Shown here: positions 9,030 to 20,200 of the stretch, piece by piece
Position numbering within the stretch: the first letter of the stretch is position 1
Layout of the letters: every line of letters starts with the position of its first letter
Assembly (NCBI GenBank): GCA_009602725.1
Contig: WELB01000033.1
Span: 203,944-234,816, forward strand
Length of the DNA stretch: 30,873 nucleotides
Source: Spirogloea muscicola
Lineage: Eukaryota > Streptophyta > Zygnematophyceae > Spirogloeales > Spirogloeaceae
Direction: 5' to 3'
Translations under genes and position numbers: made by a program
The notes under the pieces: model-generated
Databases searched by the model: none
Told to the model about the DNA's origin: nothing
The model's input: the letters and a program-made list of their open reading frames with translations, nothing else

Positions 9030-9299
9030 TGTGTGGCCAGGTACAAAGGCAAGCAGCTTGACAAATATGCATCGCCTGCAGCTAAGCTGACCCACTCAGG
9101 AACCACGAGTCAGCACATAGAGGTCGCTAACTGATGCCCGGATACCAGACGGCAGTTGACAAGCTCTTGAGCTCCCAGCCAAGGCTCGACCAGCTTTCTG
9201 ATGCAACGCATGAGCCTGAGCTCGCTGCAGACAAGCTGACTCTCGCCGACGCAAGAATGACAAGTAGGCTGCCGGCATGCCCATCTGAGCTGGAAGCAT
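9030..9299 (-). repeat. LINE-like 3' repeat, copy B
   Basis: This is the second nearly full-length copy of the repeat at 3473-3750, from GTGTGGCCAGGTACAAAGGC to AGCTGGAAGCAT, alignable throughout. It lacks the upstream retroelement protein segment found beside copy A, as expected of a 5'-truncated insertion. It reads the Leu-Ser-Phe-Leu-Arg-Arg-Arg peptide on the minus strand. Confidence 0.8.
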
Positions 9300-9490
9300 G
9301 AAGAAGAGAGAGGAAAGGCGCGCGGGGCGCATGAAATGAAAAATGAAAGGGTGGCCAAACAAGCCAATCCGTTGTTCAGGCAAAGGCTAGTGCAAAAAGT
9401 GGGTAAGTGAAGGTAAGGCCAAGGCGCGAAGAGCACATTAAAAGAAAGGGTGGCCAATGAAGCAATATACTATCCAGGCACTAGTGCAAA
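9300..9490. repeat. Two tandem copies of the GCGCATGAAATGAAAGGG module
   Basis: A better-preserved copy (about 9310-9385, with GTTGTTCAGGCAAAGGCTAG) is followed by a worn copy (about 9420-9485, with ATCCAGGCACTAGTGC). The same module is at 4772-4850 and 6390-6445. No coding function seen. Confidence 0.65.
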
Positions 9491-10090
9491 TATGGGATTA
9501 CATGGTAACAAAACCTATTCTAAGGTGAGTGGGGTGGGTGTGTGATGTTAGCACCCACGGTTTAGCACTATGAAGCCGACCAGCGAACTTGAGGAGCCGG
9601 AGCGCCGCCACGGAAGCCGAGGGGGGCGAGGGAAAAGGGCGAGGGCTGTGCCTGGCTTCATGGGCCCGATGCTCGCGCGCCAGCCGACCGGGCTGGCTGG
9701 CTCCAGTCACGGATACGGTTGATAATTGAAGTTTGTAGTAAAGGTTACCATTATCATATCTGACCGACGATGGTGTTTGTGCTTAGACGACACTCCTGGA
9801 AGGGACTGTGTCAGCATCTGGATCTATCTGGACAGCTACCGCCAGGTGAAGGTTACGGGCACCCGCCCTGGCGGCGGCACCGCGTCGGAGACCCTCCTTT
9901 ATAGAGGGGCTCCTGCTCTTGTATCAGACATTCTGGCAGACAATGCAAAGCTATAGCCAGTATCACATGCACGCACTTAGCCAGTAACGTCCATTATCGC
10001 CTGATCCCATACCACTCCCCACGCGATAGCCAACGTGCCCGTGGGCGGAGCCGGCCGCCCCGTCGCTTCCCACTTGCGAGCCGCCCCTTT
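9491..10090. other. Unassigned region before the kinase gene
   Basis: A 76-codon plus-strand frame (ATG at about 9727, ending 9956) is the only one of note, and I do not recognise its product. Repeat modules stop near 9490. The segment may contain distal promoter sequence of the downstream kinase gene, but no specific site is claimed. Confidence 0.4.
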
Positions 10091-10715
10091 GTGATGGGCG
10101 GGAAGCGCGGGCCGCCGTCAATCTCCCGTCTCGTCTCCCCTTTCTCCCGCTGCCGGGCCGCCGTCGCCGCCCAACTGCGGCCCCCCGGCCCAGGTGGGCC
10201 CAGGGGGGGCCGCCCGCCGCCCTGGCGCCAGCAGAGCCGCGGCGCGGTCCGCGCTGTCAGTGTCGGGCGGCGGACGACGGCCTCCTCGCCGACAAACGGA
10301 CCGTCGGATACTGTCGGGCGGCTGGTGGGGCTCGGGCGCACGTGCCGCCGCCCCCCCCAGGAGGGGCTCTGCTGGCGGCTCAGGCGTGGCCCCCGGTCGG
10401 CTAACCGCGGTAGCCCCAAGTTAACCCTTCCGACCGTGGGCCGCCGGGGGGCGGGCTAACTGGGGCTCGGCGGCGGGCTAACCGTGGTCAGGACGAGGAT
10501 CGCGGCGGGATGTGGAGGGTGGGCTGGCCCGCCCTCCGCGATCGCCGTGATCGCGCCAACCCTGGCGCACAAAAAAAGAAAATCGAGTCGGTGCGTGTAT
10601 CCCCCAAAATCCCCAATGGGGCCCAGCCGCTGCCATTACACCCCCCCGCAGACGGAAATCGAAACCGTCGGCGAATGCGGCGGTCCCCAGACGACCTCTG
10701 GCGCGGGGGGGGGGC
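10091..10715. promoter_or_regulatory. GC-rich 5' region of the kinase gene
   Basis: Strongly GC-rich DNA of about 600 bases runs up to the N gap and the kinase start. It holds three GCTAAC motifs (10399, 10454 and 10476; the last two as GGGCTAAC) and G/C homopolymers. Long frames on both strands here are low-complexity. The position suggests promoter and 5' UTR, but no TATA box or defined transcription start can be fixed because the gap removes the proximal part. Confidence 0.4.
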
Positions 10716-10847
10716 NNNNNNNNNNNNNNNNNNNNNNNNNNNNNNNNNNNNNNNNNNNNNNNNNNNNNNNNNNNNNNNNNNNNNNNNNNNNNNNNNNNNN
10801 NNNNNNNNNNNNNNNNNNNNNNNNNNNNNNNNNNNNNNNNNNNNNNN
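10716..10847. other. Assembly gap (132 N)
   Basis: A run of 132 undetermined bases sits between a G homopolymer and a CCG repeat. It probably reflects unassembled GC-rich repeat in the 5' UTR of the kinase gene. Frames drawn across it have no meaning. Confidence 0.99.
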
Positions 10848-10848
10848 A

Positions 10849-10879
<31 letters not shown>

Positions 10880-13800
10880 ATGGGGCGCTCGCCGGCGCCG
10901 CTCGTCGCTGCCCTCCTGGCCCTCGCGGCCGCCATTCATGGCGTCAGCGCCAGGGCGCTGCTTGAGGCCGCCGCTCCGAGCCCCTCGCCAGTTGCCGAGG
11001 TGGACGAAAGTGAGTGGCACAGGCGCCAATCCATCGGCTCGTCACAGCACAGCAATCCAAGCAAGCGGCAATGGCGGCGTCGGCCAAGAGGCGGGATGAT
11101 GCAACTATCTACATTTGCAATATCGGGAGGAAGCTCCATGGACATGCGCATCTTGTCTCCAAGAACTCATACTTTCTGTGATGTAATGGATGTTTTTCCT
11201 GGGCTGGTATGTTGCTGCAGCACAAGTGTTACTCTCGTTGAAGGCCATCTTCGGAAACCCGGCCTCGCTCTCCAGCTGGGCCACGACCAAGAATGGCGTG
11301 GCCAGCAGCCCGTGCGCGGACGTCGCCAATGCTCAGCTCCAGTGGAAGGGCATCGACTGCGAGCGCGCCACCGGCAAGGTCACCTACATGTGAGTTTCAA
11401 GGCCTTGGGCCCTCCCTCGAGCGCCAGCGCCCGGATGGCTAATGCTTGGGATTATGTGCTATATTATCTATTGCTGATATTGATCACTGTCGGTGGCCCT
11501 GTAGCGAGTTGAGCACAACATCCCTGAGCACAGCCTCGGAGGCGCAGACGCCGTTTGCGGTCGACATGCCCTGGGACCTCTTCCTTCAGTTGACCAGGCT
11601 GAGTTACCTCAGCGTCCCGGGGCACAAGATGACAGGCCAGTTCCCTCCGGAGCTCTGCAACAAGCTGTCCATCATCTCGTGGCTGTGAGTACACTGCAAG
11701 TGAAGCTCTATCACAAGTGTCTGCACGTCTGGAAAGGAGAGCTCCAACTTTGTAGCAGAAGCCTTGGTCAGAGCATGACATCATAGTATGCCTACCAAGT
11801 ACTGTGAAGGCCAACTTTGGCATGACCTGCCAACCAGGTTACTTGTTCCAGGTCTTGCATGGGTAATGGGTTGAAGCTTACTGCTTGACATATAGTCCTG
11901 TCTCCGCGCCCTGCAGGGATCTTAGCAGCAACAAGCTCAATGGCTCCATGCCCACTTCCATCAGCAACTGCACGCTGATGCAGCACCTGTAGGGGCACCA
12001 GAACCTGACCTTGTACTTGCGGATGTGCAAGCATTGCAAGCACTGTGTATGGCCAGTCGTAAGCATTGAGGAGCTCGAGCATCTGCCAGGCACACATGGC
12101 TTTCAGTGCACATGCTGGCAGGCCCTTAGTGAGGCGGCCTCTGGAGGAACGGAGAGAGAATTTGTGCTGACATAGAAAGCAAGCCAAGTCCTAGACGAGC
12201 TGGAAAGGCTCATGTCCTTGACGCTTCTCAAGTTCCCTTATGCAGGGATGTCAGCTACAACCAGATGACTGGCTTCCTGCCCGAGGAGCTTGGTGACCTC
12301 CACCATGCCCAAGCTCTGAACCTCTACCAGAATGCGTTCTATGGACCCATCCCTCGTAACATGGGAAATCTTTGGGGCGTCCAGAAGATGTGAGCATTTG
12401 TGCCTCGCCATTTGTCTCTCATGTGTGTTTGCGCCACAGTGATTCACCAAGACTGATGACATGTCTTTATCCTTTTCATGAGAAGGTCAATTCGACTTGG
12501 TCTTTGAAAGCACAGCCCTGTTTGGCTTTGGTGCCTTTTCCTGTATTGCAAGAGGCCCGAACGTTGCAAGAGGGCCGAATGCGTCGGTAGGCTGCAGGCA
12601 GTAGGTCCTGGCATAGAGTGCTCACATCCCCGTTGTGTTGAGGGGCTCCTCATTTCTTTCCTTTGACATGTATTCTGCCAGTGATCTATCTGGTAACAAC
12701 CTCAATGGGACAATACCTTGGAGTATGGGCAATCTTACCGCCATCCAAACCATGTACGGAGTGCAAGCAGTGCTCTGTGCATCATGCAGTCAGTCTCATT
12801 CTGGTGCTTGTACATCAACTGGCAGGGAGGATAGACATTCTTTACTGACCACCCCTGTCTTGATTGGTCCTTTACTTTGGGATGCAGAGTCCTGCAGAAA
12901 AACCAGATCACAGGCGGCATCCCAGCCTCCTTTGTGAATCTGACGTACCTGACTTTCCTGGACCTCTCTGCCAATCAGCTGACGGGTTTCATCCCCACTT
13001 TCCTTGGCAATCTGAGCCTGCTTCAGTTGGTGTGAGTACATTTGCAACTTCCAAGATGGCTCTCTCACAAGCTTGCACTGGACTATGAATATACTCTGGT
13101 TATGTCGCTTCGCCTATCTAGAATTGACCTGCAAATGCGCAATGATCTGATGATTTAGTGGCATGGTTGCAGGCACCTTGATGGCAACCAGTTCTATGGT
13201 CCCGTCCCCACCAATCTGTGGGCTCCTTCCAACCTGAGTGATGTGTAAGCTGCACTGTCCTGGCATCTCCATATACCAGAAACTAGCTCGCAGAATTTGC
13301 AGATTTGTCATTTGTAGGTCAGAATTGTCTTTGCAAATGCCAAATGTATGTGGCATCCTGCCTTCACATCTTTCCGCAGAGTTCTGACCGGCACTTTTGC
13401 GGACGTCCTTCTGCAGGGACCTCTCCTATAACTACCTCAATGGCAGCACCATTCCCAAGGCACACACAGGGGCTAACTATGTGTACGCTCTCCATGCCCT
13501 TATCGGTCTTTGCTAATCGGTCTGGGCTGAACACGTGCCTTTATTGTCTTGTGTTGGCTTTGAGTGTAGCTTACTTGCTAAGATCGTGACAGACACGCCA
13601 AGGTCAAGCTTGCACTTGCACCACAGCCTTTTGCTGTTCATTTGTCCCCACTTTTGATTGAGGCCCCTGGTGTGGCGTCTCTTGTACAGCTTCCTCTCCA
13701 ACTGCCTGGCCTTAGTACCCCAGGTCCAGGTGATGAAGAATGCCAGCGAGTGCCAGGCCTTCTACAACAGCAAGTATCCCTGTAAGCCCGTCTGCCTTCT

Positions 13801-16066
13801 AGTGCTGATTGTTGGGGGGCTGCAGACACCATATGCAGTTGTGCTGTGTTTGTGTTCCTGTCAAGCCCTTGCTTTGTCAAAGCACGCAGGCCAAGTGATC
13901 AGATGCTTGATAAATCATAGCAGAACTTTGTGTGTCTTGGTTCTGATGAAGGTGTTCTGATATTGTTGTCGCCCTTCTGCAGCGCACACGGCTGCTGGTC
14001 CAGCCGCAGCTCCTGTGGGCTCGAAGAAGGGGTCCAGTTTCCCCATTGTCGCTGTCATTGTTCCCGTCGTGCTCGTCGCTCTTGCCGTGGCTGCTGGCCT
14101 CTTCATCTTCTTCCGCAGACGCCGTATGGAGGAGGAGAAGCAGATATTTGCCAAGAGCCTCAAACGTAGGCAATCAAGCCTCCTGATACGAAGTCTTTGG
14201 TGTAGCTGTGTGCAACAGGGAGCTAAGGCTTCGGCAGTTATTTGTCCTGCATTTTCCCTCTACGTGGTATAACTCCTTTTTTTGATACCCGCTTCATTGT
14301 GCTTTGCAGAGAACATTCACCAGTTCTCTTTGCAGGAGCTCAAGCGCGCAACCAAGCAGTTCAACCAGGTCATCGGCAAGGGAGGGTATGGTACCGTGTA
14401 TAAGGCCACGCTCAAGGATGGCACCATTGTTGCCGTGAAGCGTCTTGACCAGGTTTCACGGTAAGTTTTTCTGCTGGATGGTGTGACCCTTCTTGCCCTT
14501 TCGCAAGCTACTTCAGCATCACAGGAACAGACTGTTCGAGTGTGCTCATACAGTCTGTAATATGGCCTATCAGGCAAGGAGACGTTGAGTTTATCAGGGA
14601 GGTCGAGCTCCTCTCCAGGCTGCATCACCGCCACCTGGTAAACCTGGTTGGTTACTGCGCCGACAAGGGCGAGCGCATCCTGGTGTACGAGTACATGGCC
14701 ATGGGCTCTCTTTACGAGCATCTCCATGGTACGGTGACTCCAGGATATAACACACATCTTTTGCTCCCTTTGTTCAAGCCGTTTCAAGTTACTGTATATA
14801 CTCGTGGGATTTCGATGCGGTTGTGCAGCATAAGATGTCATTCTAATTTATCCCTGTGCTTGGGTTGTCGGAGCAGGAGCCATTGCCCAAAACCACTCCT
14901 TGACCTGGGACAGTCGTACCAAGATTGCCATCCATGTGGCGCTTGGTATCGAGTACCTCCATTATGGCGCTGACCCCGCCCTCATCCATAGAGATATTAA
15001 GTCGGCCAACATTCTCCTCTCTGAGGAGGGCTACTCCAAGGTCGCGGACTTTGGGCTGTGCAAAGAAGCTCCCATTGGCACTGACACGCTGGCGCCTGCT
15101 CCCACTGCTGTGCGGGGCTCCTTCGGATACCTCGATCCGGAGTACGTGAATACGTCCATCCTGTCAGAGAAATCGGACGTGTACAGCTACGGCGTGGTGC
15201 TCCTTGAGCTCATGTCTGGCCACAAGTCCATCCACGAGTGGCAGCCGCTCGCCTTCTGGGTAAGGCATATGATATTTGTTTCTGAACCTCTCCGGGGCAT
15301 GATGCTGCTATTGGACCCCATTTGAGTCCTCTGGAGGTTTCTGGAGGCTTTGTGACTTTTCCTGGGACCGATTGACATGTGTGGGACAGACTGCTCGTGA
15401 GGACTGATCTTCGTAACTCTTCTTGTCGTAACAGGCAGAGGAGTACCTGTCTGACAGAGAGAAGATTCCGCTCATGGTGGACCCCACCCTGGAGGGCAAC
15501 TTTGACGTGGACGAGCTGTATGCCCTGGCTGACATTGCACGGATGTGCGTGCAGGACCAGGCCGTGCTGCGGCCCACCATCAGGTGTTCACAGTTGCCCC
15601 TGCTGGCTAGTTGTTGTGCATTTGATGTTCTGCTTCTGTTCAATCACCATACTCTTAACGATTGCCTTTTAAGCTTATTGCTGACATCAGCATCACTGAC
15701 ATAGCTTGGAACTTTATCTTCTTTGACAGCCTCCATCTTCCACAAGCATCTAATGCTTGGTACCGGGTTTGTCTTGTTTTCAGGGACGTTGCCAAGGCGC
15801 TTGTGGAGAACCTGGGCCACTCGCTCTCGTCGTGCGGTGTGTCGCAGCACGATTCCAGCTCGGTGATGTCCTCCGGCACACAGTCCGAGCAGAGCTCGGG
15901 CACAGTGAGCCAGGTTACGGGCTCCTCATATGTGTCGGAGGAGGGTGCCGCAGGGTTCTCGTATCAGGACTACAGCGAGACACTGCACTGGTCGCCACCC
16001 GGCGTCACACCCCTCCCCCCAAAGGAGCGCGGCCCTGCTGCACCTCGCAAGCCCCTGCCCAAGTAG
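10880..16066 (+). CDS. LRR receptor-like protein kinase (16 exons)
   Basis: A single-pass plasma-membrane receptor kinase of about 814 residues. Exons: 10880-11009, 11221-11389, 11505-11684, 11917-11988, 12246-12389, 12682-12753, 12888-13031, 13173-13244, 13417-13482, 13690-13781, 13983-14165, 14310-14460, 14574-14728, 14877-15259, 15435-15583, 15784-16066. All introns are GT-AG, phases agree, and the total (2445) divides by three. The ATG has ideal context after a CCG leader. Domains: signal peptide (about 1-25); N-terminal cap with WKGIDC; eight or nine LRRs (about 115-360); transmembrane helix (about 401-424); kinase with GKGGYGTV, Lys485, Glu501, HRDIK (Asp583), DFG (Asp601) and [10 protein letters not shown]. 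All catalytic residues are present, so activity is expected. The Ser-rich tail ([10 protein letters not shown] region) may be phosphorylated. Ligand and subfamily are not determined. Confidence 0.93.
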
Positions 16067-17255
16067 AGCATAGGCTGCAAGAATCTCTGGCAGCAAGGTG
16101 GGCCTTGTGACGTATGCCCAGCCTGGACTACATGCAGAGCACCACGCACTTCCGCCTGCCGAGGAGCATGGCTATCTGTGGGCCGCAGGCCTTGGCGACC
16201 TTGGGACCTGGAAGTCGGTGCAACTTGACATCAACATCACAGCATGGCCAATGGCCCGTGTAGTTCTCTTGCAACACATCCTCTCACAAAGTTCGGCTCT
16301 GCTTTGCCTTGTGATGCTGGGGCAGCCCGAGAGCTTGGCGCACCTGACTCCAGCATCCCCACCCCTTAAAGTGCGCGGCTCGTTTCGCATTGCTTTGGCA
16401 GCCCGCGTTTCAGCTCCTAGCTTCCTCCAAGGATGATGCCGCTCCGGTTCCCCCTCCCCTCACAAAGCAAAGAGAGGCCGATGCTCCTAAGGCAAGGACT
16501 TGGTTAGTAGTAGACAATGTTGCTGCAAGTGCTGCCGCTTGCTGCAGCGCATACGGAGGTCTGAGAGGCTCGCTGAGCTCCTCATGCTGCTGCTGCTGCT
16601 GCAGATTCTACGTTCATGTGTGTAGCTAGAGCCAAGATTGGGCCTTTCTATTGGCGGCCCAGCCTGCACTATCCATTTGCAGCAGCAGCAGCAGGAGGAC
16701 TGACCAGTCAGATCAGGCTTTGATAGGGTCGATTATTTGGGTTCCACTACTATGCAGATATTTATGTTTATGATAATATGTGCACTGCAAGCTTGCCACC
16801 ATGCATTCGCTCTGTGTGACTGTATATGCCTTTGAGAGAAAATATATCACTTAGCAAGCAAGGCAGTCATCTCAAGTGCATGGTGCGCTCCAGCGTCGGC
16901 GCATTCAAAGTGCCATGCATTCCTTGCAACAATCTAGCTCAAGCAGCTAGTACACAGATGTACTGTGTCATACTCTCGGCTTGCAAAATGTCATGTTCCC
17001 TGCCTTTGGCTTTGCTGTGGCAACTCGCTGCCAACAATTGCACCATAGTAGATTTCAGATTTCACCCGCAGTCTTCCTCATATCCTTGAGTTGTCTAGTG
17101 TGGACTATGGTGCAGCTGTTAGCAGCGGGTTGCCACTGAGCTGAGCTACAATAGGTACTGCAGTCGACAGTACCGCGACCGACGTGGTATGCAAGGGATA
17201 GATACAAAAGACACGGGATTTTTCCTTGACAGTGAGGCTACGAAGAATGCTCCAC
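16067..17255. other. Convergent intergenic region and 3' UTRs
   Basis: About 1.2 kb separates the kinase stop from the XPF stop on the opposite strand. The left part should be kinase 3' UTR. It holds a CTG run (16585-16604) and a CAG run (16679-16695) that could pair in the transcript. AT-rich sequence near 16735-16780 and 16835-16850 may include polyadenylation signals, though none is unambiguous. No supported gene. Confidence 0.5.
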
Positions 17256-20200
17256 TCATAGCAACGTGGGGCACTTGGCATCAAGAAAGTCCCGCAAAGT
17301 CTTTGCTGGCCTGGCGCCCATCAGAGCCGCGAGTCCCTCGATAGGCATCTGGGCAAGGTCGGCAAGGCTCTCGCAGCCGTCCACCAGGCTACAGTAGTTG
17401 GCATCTGTGACGCCAGGTAGCCTCCTCAGAAGCTCCACAGCAGTGGTGTTGAAATTTTCATCCCTGCAGAGGAGGGAGCTAGTGGCTTGACTTAGTCAAC
17501 AGCTACCTGTCAAGATTGACGCACTTAGTATGTCAGTATGGGCTCAGAGCTCTTCAACTGATGTCGCCCTCGATAAGGCCAGCCTCTGTTGGGACGCCGA
17601 CCCGCATGGCTTTGCGGGCATCTGGCTCGTCCTCGACAGGGCGGCTCGTCCTGGACAGCCAAACAACAAGAGCATTAGCTCTTGGCCCTCTAGAATATTT
17701 TTACACCGACAGAAGCAGCAGCTTCCTTAAGAGGTCAGGAGTGTGCACAGCATATGGATCTGTGTATGACCTTGGACCTCTGCTCAGCAGCTCTCTTGAT
17801 CCCGCCCTTCCTGCTGTTTATGTTTAACGACACGCCTGTGGCAGTCATTGGAGGAGTCTTGTGCGGCGAGACCTCCGTCGCCCTCCGTTCCTGGCAGCAC
17901 ACTCGTTGTCATTTAGTAGGGACAACCTCATCAGGATACCAACACAACACTGCCGATACCTTCCGCCGCTTCCAGCATCATGTCGAGGAGCCAACAGTGA
18001 TGCTTGCAGCAGGCAATTGTGTCCAGCGTACATACAAGCACAAGATACTACGATTGCACCCTACTCTTGGAAGGCCCTCAGTCAAGCCCCTGAGTGTCCA
18101 AATTATGTCATAAAACCTGACAGGCAACTGTGTTAACAGCTCAGACAGGCATACTGTGGAGAAGGGCGAGAGAACGACACAGACCTGGTCTACAGGTATC
18201 ATCATGATGGCCTTGACCTTGATGAGACTCTCGAAAGCCTCGCTCTCCTTGCGGATGCTCGCCTCGAACTTGCGCGCCTCAGTCGAGCCCTGCAGGTGAG
18301 TAGGAAATTATCAGGATGATAGCACATGCTGTACAATGATTGTTGCAGCAGATTGGCCACACAACTGGTCTGCTAATGCACTACAGGTGTCTTCCAGGAC
18401 TGAACATGACATCTGACAGGCAGATGCTCAACTGCTTCGCACAATTTAAGTGACGCACAGACCTTTCTTGAAGTGTTGTTCTCTACCACAATGCTTGCAT
18501 GTACACATGCAGCATGAGGGATGGGATGCCAGGATAGCCCATTGTAGGCTGCACAATGCCTTCCCTTGGTCACTAGGGTAGCTGACATAAAGCCTGGCTG
18601 CAAGGGCTGTGGCCAGTACCTCGTAGAAGAGGAAGTAGACTTTGATGGGCTGCAGGCGCCCACCGTTGTCGGCACCGCCTGCCGCGCCTTCTTTGTGCCA
18701 CCGCTGCGTGTGGTAGACCTCAAGCTCGCGCACAAACTCCATGTCGGGGTCATAAATGACCACGTACGACGGCGCAACCTCCTCCAGGACCTGCAAGTCC
18801 GACTCCAGCGCATGATAGTGGACCGCCATCGGCAGCGGCCGCCCTGGCACCTGCACTGGCGGCTCCACTGAAGAGGAGGCCGTGCAGGGCGCCAGAAACG
18901 GCGGCGCTTCTGCATCTGTCAGCGGCGCTGGTAGCGCAGCGGCTCTGTCTCTCAGCACTTGCCACTCTTGTTCAGGCCCCGACCGTGTAGCAGCTACGAC
19001 AACCTCTTTGCCAACGGCCTCAGCGTTGCCCTCGGTTGGCGGCACTGTGCCACCTGCGCTCGGCCGCCGGCCTCGGCCAGACCGTTTGCCACTGCCTCTT
19101 CCCCTGACGCTCTGCCGCTCCTCGTCATCGTCTGGATGCCGCTTCGTGGCGCCGCTGCCGCCGCGCCCAGCCTGCCGCCGGCGGCGCCGGCCGTCGCCGT
19201 CGTCCTCCATATCCTCTATCTCCCCCAAGCTGATCACCTCGCTCCCGCGCCGCCGGACCTGCATGGCTGCGGCGAGCAGCGCCGCATTCTCCTGGCTCTG
19301 GCCCCTTGAAGGGGGTTGCAGCCCATTGACGGCCGCCCTGCCGCCGCCGCCGCCGCGAGGCCGGCTCCTCTTGGCGCGCGTGCGCATGCCCAGGAGGTCA
19401 GCCTTGCTGAGCAGGTAGCTGTTCCACTCGTCCCGCATGAGCTGCCAACCACTCAGCCAACGCCCGCTCAATCAATGGGCCCGCTGTCCACGTCTATGCT
19501 GATGGTGTAGACTGCATCTCAGCTGCATCTCAGCTAGACCAGTAGTATCCAGATAAGTTCTGCTTAAATATACACGTGTACATCATGAGAACCAAATTTC
19601 ATGCTTGCTTAATATATGTATTCTTCTGACGATCCTTGTGTATTCACATGCAGCGTGGCAGATTTGACTACACCATTTCCAAAAATACTTCTTTTTGACA
19701 AGCCTAGACATTGAATAGATGAATTAACATCTGCAAACAGAGACGGTTGACAGGTTACATTAGAAAGGGGAGCCTTGCTGTCAAGCTCAAGCTTGCAAGA
19801 AACAGGTGTGCATACCGTCTGAGAACCCCGCGACATGGCGGCTTCTAGCTGCAGGCACATGCGCTCGTCCTTGCAGGCCACCAGGACTGCCCTGGAGGTG
19901 CCAACGCTGCCATGCGTTGACGTTGAAGCTTCTGCGCTGCTGCGCACCCGCTGCTCAAGCTCTGCGCGCTCCTGGTCCACCTGGATCTCTTCCAGCACTT
20001 CCTAATGGCCAAGCAAGCAATAATCGTTCTGCTCAACAGTGGGCAGATACAAGAGGGGCACCCCAAAGCTGCTAATTGCAGCAACATGATGAGCAAGAAT
20101 AGCAAAATTTGGATAACAGAAGTAGGGCGTAACATGGAGAATTAAGAATGGAGGAAATGGGGTTTAGATAATTGGTCGGCTCACTCTCAGGACCTTCCAC

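Noticed and set aside
10484-11512. A 342-codon plus frame across the N gap
   Set aside because: The N run is read as X and the frame crosses kinase intron 1 and intron 2 sequence. Only the part from the ATG at 10880 to the donor at 11009 is real coding sequence.
17516-17827. A 103-codon plus frame opposite the missing XPF nuclease region
   Set aside because: I checked whether it could replace the lost exon or be a nested gene. It has no recognisable motif and covers the XPF exon at about 17631-17559 in antisense.
19234-19471. Plus- and minus-strand shadow frames opposite the big XPF exon
   Set aside because: Only the minus frame 19441-18620 has XPF similarity and matching splice sites; the others stay open because the linker is GC-rich.
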